A stretch of 64,000 nt of DNA from Porphyrobacter sp. CACIAM 03H1 (GTDB lineage: Bacteria > Pseudomonadota > Alphaproteobacteria > Sphingomonadales > Sphingomonadaceae): assembly GCF_002215495.1 (NCBI RefSeq), contig NZ_CP021378.1, positions 3,114,459 to 3,178,458 of the forward strand, read 5' to 3'. A program made the translations under genes and the position numbers. Positions 17,176-26,200 of the stretch are shown one piece after another (position 1 is the first letter of the stretch; each line of letters starts with the position of its first letter). The notes beneath the pieces are model-generated. The model made no database searches. It worked only from the letters and a program-made list of their open reading frames with translations, and was not told the DNA's origin.

Positions 17176-17209
17176 GGCGCGGCGGCCTCGATGCCGGGGC
17201 CGCCGCGCC
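17176..17209. terminator. Strong hairpin 3' of the autotransporter gene
   Basis: GGCGCGGCGGCC and GGCCGCCGCGCC are perfect 12-bp arms around a 10-nt loop, about 65 bp past the autotransporter stop. It has no U tract on the minus strand but could protect or end that transcript before the dioxygenase gene. Confidence 0.55.
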
Positions 17210-17274
17210 TGATCCTTCCTCCGCGGCAGCCGACAGGGCAAGGCGGAACCCGCCCTGCCCCTCAATCGGCTGCT

Positions 17275-20200
17275 TCAGAACCTGACCTGCACCGTCGCGC
17301 GTGCACCGTGGTCGGTGATGGTGCTGCCGATCAGACCGTTGTAGCCGGCCGAAATCTCGAGGTTGTCCTCGAGCTTCAGCCTCGCCTCGAGCCGCGCGGC
17401 AAGCGCGAACTTGTCGAGCTGCACGCCCTCGATCGCGAAGCCCTGCTGCGGGGCCGCGGCGAGAGCGAGCTGTGCCCGGGGATCGCGGTCGCCCAGCTGT
17501 GCACGGCCCGCCAGCGTGCCGAGCACGTCCAGCCGCTTGCCGACCGGCACCATCGCATCGACCCCGGCCGTGACCGAGCCGGTCGAATAACGCTGCCGGG
17601 TCATGGCCAGCGCGGCCGCTCCGCCCCTTTCGGTCAGCGCATCCAGCCGGAACGATCCGATCGCCCCGCCCACGAAGGGACGGAACTGGCTCTTGCCGGC
17701 GGTCAGCGTGTAGGACAGCTCGGCGAAGGCCTGACGGCCCCTGCCTTCGGTGGTCCCGACATTGTCCTCGGCAAATCCGGGCAGGGCGATGCTGCGGAAC
17801 GCCCTGAGATCGACCTCGGCAAGATAGCCGCCGACCGTCGCGGTCAGGCCGCCGGTGCTGATCGCGGCGTAGGCCCCGCCGCCCGACTGCTGGACCTCGG
17901 CGCTCGATCCGCGCGCGTCGATGGTGACATCGCTCTGGATCCGCAGCCCGAACAGGCCCGCGCGCCAGCTGCCGTTCTCGTTGGCATTGCCGAAGTCGAT
18001 GCCGGTGGCAAAGCCCATCCGGTCGGCTTCGAAGCGGGCGGCGTTGCCGTCGCCATCGCCGTCGCCCCAGCCGCCGAACAGCTGCGCCCAGGCGCCCGCG
18101 CCCTGCCCGGCTTCCGGCGCGCCGCGGGCGGCCATGGCAAGCGTATTGACGCGCCCCAGCACCGCTTCGCGCACGAGCCGCTCCTGCTCCATCCCCACCC
18201 CGGCGGCGGTCGCATAGATCTCGCCGGAAAGCTGGTCGAAGGCGCCCGGCAGTTGGGCCGTCGGCAAGGCATAGACGTTGAACAGCGGCTGCGGGTTGTA
18301 GCCCGCGGTCACCGCGCCATCGATGCGGTTCACGACCGAACGCTGGTTGGCGGTGAGCGGCGTGCTGCCGACGATGTTCGCCAGCAGGTTGGGCGCCATG
18401 CGGAGCCGCGCCTGGGTGGCGGTGTAGACCAGTTCGGGACGGTAGAGGATCCCGAAGCCGGCAAACCCGGTGGCGGCGTTGAAGGTGCCGGTGCGCCCGC
18501 CATCGGCCTGGAGCAGCACGATCTCGGAGTTGAAGGCATAGACCCCGCCGAGATTGGTGAAGGCCGCCGTCCCGCCGAGGCTCGCCGCGCCGTTGCTCAC
18601 GATCGCGTCGGACAGCCCGTTCGCACGGATCTGGAGCTGGAGGGTGCTGCCCGCCTGCAGGTTGACCGCGCCGTTCACCCCGAGCACGCCCGGCCCGTCC
18701 GCGCCGTGGGCGATGATGCTGCCGCTGTTCGCGGTGAGCCCGCCGATGGTGCCGCTGCCCGACAGGGTCGCACCCGAGAGCACGGTGACGCGCGAGCCGG
18801 CAAGCCCGCCTGTCACGCGCAGCTCGCCCGCGCGCACGAAGGTGCCGCCGGTGAAGCCGTTGCTGTTCCCGGTGAGGGTCAGCAGGCCCGCCCCTGTCTT
18901 GTCGAACACGCCGGTCCCGACCAGCGAACCGGCGAAGGTTCCGGCCGAGGTCTGGGCGAATTCGAGGGCAGCGTTGTTCTCGATCAGGCCCTGGAGCGAG
19001 ACGGTGTTGCCGACCAGCCGGCCCCGGCTGACCAGCGTGCCGCCGCGGTAGGTGTTGGCACCCGTCAGCGTGGTGGTGCCGGTGCCGTCCTGGACGAAGA
19101 TCCCCGTGCCGCTGATCACGTTGGCGAAGGTGAAGGCGTCGCTCCGGTTGATGACCAGCGCCCCGTTGTTGACGACCGGTCCGGCAATCGCACCGGTCGT
19201 TCCGCCATTCCCCAGTTGCAGCACGCCGCCGCTGATGGTCGTTCCGCCGGTGTAGGTGTTGGTCCCGGTCAGGACGAGCCGTCCGGTGCCGACCTTGGTC
19301 AGCCCGCCGGTGCCGCTGATCACCCCGCCGAACAGCGTTGCGATCCCGTCGGTCCCGGTGGTCAGCCTCGCATTGCCGAGGATGATCGCCCCCGCGCCGC
19401 TGATCGCGCCGACGCGGGTGTCGAACCCGGCGAGGTTGAAGCTGCCGCCCGCGGCCTGCTCGAGGATGGCGATGCCGGTGGTCGCGCCGGTCAGATCGAT
19501 GCGGCCCGCGTTGACGACATCGCCGTTGAGCACGCCGGCGATCTGCGCGGTGCCGTTGTTGACCAGTCCTCTGCCCAGCGTACCCGTGGACACAAGGCTG
19601 CCGTCATTGAAGACGGTGCCGGCAATCACGCCCTGGTTGCGCGCCGATGCGCCCGCCGCGTTGCTCACCTGGCCGAGGATCGTGCCGTTGTTGACCAGAA
19701 CGGCGTTGTTGACGACGCTGCCGGCGATCACTGCCGCCGACAGGGTGGTGCTGGCGGGCACGGCTGCGCCTGCGGCCGGAGCCGTCAGCACGTCGATGGC
19801 CGGAGCGGACAGATCGACGGTCGCCAGAGCGCTCGTCGTCATGGCGCCGTCCCTGCCGAGCGTGACGAGGGCAGGCCCGCCGGACAGCTCGCTCGCACCG
19901 GCCGACAGGGCCGGGCGCAAGGCAGCAGCCGCGACCGCAGGGACAACATCCCCGCTGGCGGCTCCGCTCGCCGCGGCAGCCGGAGCCGCAGCCGGGACCG
20001 GCACAACCGCCGCTCCGCTGCCGACCACCAGCGTGCCCGCGTTGACGAAGTTCGTGCCGGTATAGGTGTTCACGCCGTCGAGCGTGAAGGTGCCGCTGCC
20101 GGTCTTGACCAGCCCGCCGCTCCCCGAGATCACCCCCGCGAAGGTCGAGGAGCTGTTGTCGCCGCCGACGAACAGCGTAGCCGACCCGAGCGCAATCGTG

Positions 20201-23200
20201 CCGCCCCCTGCGAGGCTGCCGAGGGAACTGCTGAACCCGGACAGGTTCAGACTACCGCCCGCAGCCTGGGTGAAGCGGCCGAGCAGCATGGCACCGCCGA
20301 TATTGGTGATCCGGCCATTGTTGGTCACCGCCCCGTCGATCTGGCCTGCGAGCTGGACCGAGCCATTGTTGACCAGCCCGCCGATCACCCGCCCTGCGGT
20401 GAGGAACGTCCCGTTGTTGGTCACCAGCCCGGCAATCGTCCCGCCATTCGCGAGATCGGCGTTGTTGAGCACCGCGCTCGCCAGCGATCCGCCCGTCTCC
20501 ACCAGCAGCGTGCCTCCGCTGACGGTGACGAGGCCGGTGAAGGTGTTCGCGCCTGCGAGCGCAAGGGTCTGCGCACCGCGCTTGGTCAAGCCACCGCTGC
20601 CCGAGATCACCCCGGCAAAGCGCGTGCTGCCCGCACCGGTATCGACGGTCAGATCGCCGCTGCCGAGCAGAACGGCACCTTCGCCCGACAGCCCGCCCAG
20701 AGTCGTGGCGAAGCCGGCCAGATCGAAGCGGCCACCTGCAACCTGCACCAGCCCGGTGATCCCGGTGGTCGTGCCGGTCAGGGTGATGGTGCCGCCGTTG
20801 CTCACCGCGCCGCTCACGACGCCGCTGATCTGCGCCGTCGCCCCGCCCGCGTTGACGAGGCCGCCGCCGAGCGTGCCGGTCGAGACCAGCGTGCCGCCGT
20901 TGGTCACGAGGCCGCCGATGGTGCCGGTGTTGCTCAGGCTGCCGGTGTTGCCCACGGCTCCCGCGATGGTCCCGGCGTTGGTGAGGGTCGCAGCGTTGCT
21001 CGCCCCGCCCGCCAGCGCCGCGCCCGCGCCGATCGCCAGCGTCCCCGCGCTGACCGTGGTGAGGCCGGTGAAGGTGTTCACCCCGCTCAGCGTGAAGATG
21101 CCGCTGCCGGTCTTGACCAGCCCGCCGCTGCCCGAGATCACCCCCGCGAAGGTGGTGGAGCTGTCGTCGCCGCCCGTGGTGAGCGTCCCGCTGCCCAGCC
21201 GCACCGAACCGTCGCCCGCAAGGCTGCCGATGGTGGTGCTGAAGCCGGCAAGGTCGAACACCCCGCCCGCCACCTGGGTCACGGCCCCGATCCCGGTGGT
21301 CGTGCCGGTCAGGGTGATGGTGCCGCCATTGCTCACTGTGCCGGTCACGACGCCGGCGATCTGCGCCGTCGCCCCGCCCGCGTTGACGAGCCCGCCACCG
21401 AGCGTGCCGGTCGAGGCGAGGGTGCCGTTGTTGGTCACCAGCCCGCCGATGGTGCCGCTGTTGGCAAGGGTGCCCGCATTGGTCACGCCGCCTGCGATGC
21501 TGCCGGTGTTGCTGGCGTTGCCGCCCACGAGGTTGGCCAGCCCGCCGCCGAGCGTGCCGCCGTTGGTCAGCGTGCCGCTGCTGGTCACCAGCCCGGCCAC
21601 GCTGCCGGTGTTCGAGAACACCGCCGTGTTGGTCACCGCGCCCGCGATGCTGCCCGCGTTGGCGAGGGTCGCGTTGTTGAGGACCGCGCCCGCCAGCGCC
21701 CCGCTCGCGCCGATGGCCAGCGTCCCCGCGCTGACCGTGGTGAGGCCGGTGAAGCTGTTCGCCCCGACCAGCGTGAAGGTGCCGCTGCCGGTCTTTACCA
21801 GTCCGCCGTTGCCGGAGATCACTCCCGCGAAGGTGGTGGAGCTGTCGTCGCCGCCCGTGGTCAGCGTCCCGCTGCCCAGCCGCACCGATCCTTCGCCCGC
21901 AAGGCTGCCGATGGTGGTGCTGAAGCCGGCAAGGTCGAACACCCCTCCGGCCAGTTGTGTCACGGCCCCGATCCCGGTGGTCGTGCCGGTCAGGGTGATG
22001 GTGCCGCCATTGCTCACCGCGCCGCTCACGACGCCGGCGATCTGCGCCGTCGCCCCGCCCGCGTTGACGAGGCCGCCGCCGAGCGTGCCGGTCGAGACCA
22101 GCGTGCCGCCGTTGGTCACAAGGCCGCCGATGGTGCCGGTGTTGGTCAGGCTGCCGGTGTTGCTCACGGCTCCCGCGATGGTCCCGGCATTGGTCAGGGT
22201 CGCAGCGTTGCTCGCCCCGCCCGCCAGCGCTGCGCCCGCGCCGATGGCCAGCGTCCCTGCGCTGACCGTGGTGAGGCCGGTGAAGGTGTTCACCCCGCTC
22301 AGCGTGAAGATGCCGCTGCCGGTCTTGACCAGCCCGCCGCTGCCCGAGATCACCCCCGCGAAGGTGGTGGAGCTGTCGTCGCCGCCCGTGGTCAGCGTCC
22401 CGCTGCCCAGCCGCACCGAACCCTCGCCCGCAAGGCTGCCCAGTTCGAGGCTGTTGCCCGCAAGGTCGAGCGTGCCGGTGACACTCTGCGTCAGCGCCGC
22501 ACCGCCCGAGGTCGCGCCCGTGAGCGCGATTGTCCCGCTGTTGTCGACTGCGCCCGCAAGCACGCCGCTGATCCGCGCCGTGGCCCCGCCCGCGTTGACC
22601 AGACCGCCGCCCAGCGTGCCGGTCGAGACCAGCGTGCCGTTGTTGGTCACAAGGCCGCCGATGGTGCCGGTGTTCTCCAGCGTAGCACCTCCGATCAGCA
22701 CGTCGGACGCGAGCGAACCCGTCACCCGCAGGGTTCCGCCCAGCACGCTGGTGAGCCCCGTGAAGGTGCTGGCGCCGGACAGGGTGGTGACGCCTGCCAG
22801 CTGGCGCAGCGTCCCCGTGCCGGAGATCGCGGCGGCGAGTTCGAAATCGGCCGCGGCGTGGTTGAAGATGATGCTCGCCGCGCCCGGCCCCATCGCGATG
22901 GTGGGCGTGGTCAGCGTGCCCGCTGCGACCGCCGCGCTGCCTTCGGCGGCGCCGAAGATCAGCGTGCCGGTGCCGCGCGCATCGCTGGCGATGGTCATGC
23001 TTGCGCCGGACACCGCCCCGCGATCCGAGATCGTCAGCGTCCCGGTGCCGATGTTGCCGAGGGAAATCGAGCCCGAAGCGTCCCATCGGCTTCCAATGCC
23101 GGAAACCCGCGCCGTGCCATTCGCCCCAGCGGGCACGCCGATCACGGCGCTGGAAGATGCCACCTGGCCACCGTCGACAATGTCGAGTGTGCCTTCGCCG

Positions 23201-26200
23201 AAACCGCCGACAAAGAAGGTTGCGGAGGTTGTCCAGCGGCTGCCCGCCCCGCTCACCAGTGCGGAGCCCCGTCCGCCGGCGAGCCGGCCTATGGAGCTGT
23301 TGACGGACAAGATCTCGCCGCCGTCCGTCAGCTCCAATCGGCCATTGCCGGCGTCCCCGACGCTGAGGAGTCCCGGCGAGGAGATGCTCTGGATCACCAG
23401 GCGGCTTCCGGCGCCCGAAACCGATAGCGTGCCATCCGATCCTGCGTTCAGGCCTGCGACGCCGCCAGCTGCCGTGACGATGCCGCCATCGGAAATCCTC
23501 AGGACACCGGTGCCCGAGAAGCCGACTATCAGTGAGCTGCTGTTGTCCCAGCGGCTGCCTGCGCCTGCGACATTCACCGTGCCGACCGAGCCGGCGCTTT
23601 CTCCGATCCAGCCCTGCGCATTGCCGACGATGCCGCCGCCGGTGATGTTCAGGGTGCCGGTGCCGGTAGTGCCGACATTGAGATTGCCGGCGAGCGCCAT
23701 GCCTCCGGTCACGAGCACGCTGCCGCCGTTGACGATCCCCGCACCGACCCCGGCGCGGGCGCCATTGAGCGTGCCCGCAATCGTCCCGCCCGACAGGCGG
23801 ATCACGCCGCTGGCGCTGGTGCCGACATTGACGGTCGCGCCGGTCGCCAGCGTGCCGCCCGACTGCACGTAATCACCCGTAACCCCGAGCGCGCTGCCGG
23901 GGCCGCCGGTGATGCTGCCCGCGGAGAGGTCGACGCTCGCGACGGTGTCGGCGAAGGTGCCCAGCGCCAGCGTGCCGCCGGCGATCTGCACCGCCGAGCC
24001 ATTGGCGATCACATTGTTCGCGCCAAGCGCCAGCGTGCCGCCCTCGATGCGGGTTGCGCCCGTGTAGGTGTTCGCGCCCGACAGGGTGAGCGTGCCGGTG
24101 CCGACCTTGGTCAGACCACCACTGCCGGTGATCGTTCCGCCGAAGGTGCTCGAACTGCTTGTGCCTCCAACCGTAAGGATCGCGCTGCCTAACGTCACCG
24201 TCCCGCCGCCGCTCAGGGCGTCGACAGCGGTGTTGAAGCCGAACAGGTTGGTTACGCCGGTCGCACTCTGCGAGAGCGTGGTGATGCCGGTTGTCACACA
24301 CATGAGCGACACCGTGCCGGCATTGGTGATGACGCCGTTGACGCTCCCGCGCACGTTCGCCCTCGCACCTGCCGTATTGGTCAGTCCGGCGGCTAGCGTT
24401 CCCGTCGAGCTCAGCGTGCCCGCGTTGGTGACCAGACCCGCGATGGTGCCGGCATTGCCGAAGCCGGCGTTGTTCTGGACCGCGCCGGCGAGCGACTCTG
24501 CTGCACCGATGATCAGGGAACCGCCGTTGATCGTGGTCAGGCCGGTGTAGCTCTGCGCGCCCGAAAGCGAGAAGGCCGAGGGGCCGTTCTTTATGAGGCT
24601 TCCCGTGCCGGTGATTGTGCCATCGAAGGTGTTGCTGGGAAAACCGGTGCCGGTAATGGTCAGCGTCGCGCTCCCCAGCGCCAGCGTTCCGCCTGAGCCT
24701 GCGAGGCTCTGGATCGTCGTGTCAAAACCGTTGAGGTTGAAGGTTCCCCCATTCTGGCTGACATCGGCGATGCCGGTGGTGGTGCCGGTCAGGGTGATGC
24801 TGCCCGCGTTGATGACAGTCCCGATCAGCTGGCCCGACACAAAGGCGCTGCCCGTGGCATTGTTGGCCAGGCCTCGGCCCAGCACGCCGGTAGAGCCCAG
24901 CACGCCGGAGTTGACGACGAAGCCCGAAATCGTGCCGGCGTTGGTCAGGTTGGCACTGTTGATCACACCCGATGCGAGCGATCCCCCCGCGAGGATCTGC
25001 AAGGTACCGGCCGCGACCGTGGTCGATCCGGTGTAGGTGTTCGCGCCCGACAGCGTCAGCGTGCCCGCGCCCAGCTTCGTCAGCGTGCCGCTGCCGCTGA
25101 TGACGTTCGCAACGGTGATGTCGTTTGCACGGTTGAACACCAGCGCGCCGTCGTTCAGCACATTCCCGCCGCCCAGCGTTCCGCTCGTCCCGCCATTGCC
25201 GATCTGCAGCGTGCCGCCGACGACGCTGGTGTTGCCCGCATAGGTGTTGGCACCCGTCAGCGTGAGGGTCCCCGGACCGGTCTTGGTCAGCGATCCCGCG
25301 CCCGAGATCCCGACGGCGATCGTCGCACCGCTGCCGGCGGTCGTCTCGATCCCGGTCGGCCCGGCAAGGGCCAGGCCCGAGCCCGCGCTGGCTCCGGCGA
25401 TGACGTAGCCATTGGTCTGGAAGCGAAGACCCGAAGGGGACAGCACGGTGTCGGCTGCGATGGTGACGGTGCCGCCGGTGGCGCCGCCGAAAATCGCCAG
25501 CGCGCCATTGCCCGCCCACGGTCCGCTGACCGTGCCGGTGGCATTGCTGAAATTGCTGCTCGTGAGGTCCCACGTCCCGCTGCCGCCGACGATCGCGCCG
25601 GTCGGGGCGAGGGTCGAGCCGTTCCAGTGCACCTGATCGGCAGCGCCTGCGACATTCATCAGCACCGTGTTGGCACCGAGCGCGAGGCTTCCGGCGAACC
25701 CGCCGCCGAGCGGGTTGAGGGTCAGATTGCCGAGCAGCCCGCTCTGGGAACCGAACTCGAACAGGGTATATTGCCCGGCACCGAAACCGACGCCGCGCAC
25801 GATGCTGATGCTGCCGCCGTTCAGCGCCAGATTGCCCGTCACGCGGATGAGATCGTTGTTCGGCCCTCCGGCAACGCCCGCCTGCGCCAGTTCGAAGATC
25901 GTGTTCGATCCCGCATTCAGCGTCAGCGTGCCGATGGTGATGGTGCCCGGGCTCTGCCCGGCGGCGAGCGTGCCGCCGCTGTTCACATTCACGCTGCCGG
26001 CGATGGTGCCGGTGCCTCCGAGCGTCCCGCCGCTGCCGACGACCACGGCCGCGCCCGCATTGCCCATCGTGCCGTTGACCAGCACCGTGCCGCCGTTGAT
26101 GATCAGCCCGCCGACGAAATCGTTGACGTCGCCGTTGATCGACAGCGTGCCGCCCTGCACCTTGCTCAGCACGCCATTGCCGGAAAGGTTGCCGAGCAGG

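Noticed and set aside
20900..22700. Regular repeats considered as a CRISPR array
   Set aside because: Units are long, coding, variable in length and carry no constant repeat/spacer pattern; they encode autotransporter passenger repeats.
17170..23427. A 2085-codon open frame on the plus strand, and another at 20066-23872
   Set aside because: Both lie opposite the autotransporter. Open antisense frames arise from GC-rich repeated codons; translations are Arg/Pro/Ala-rich without family features.
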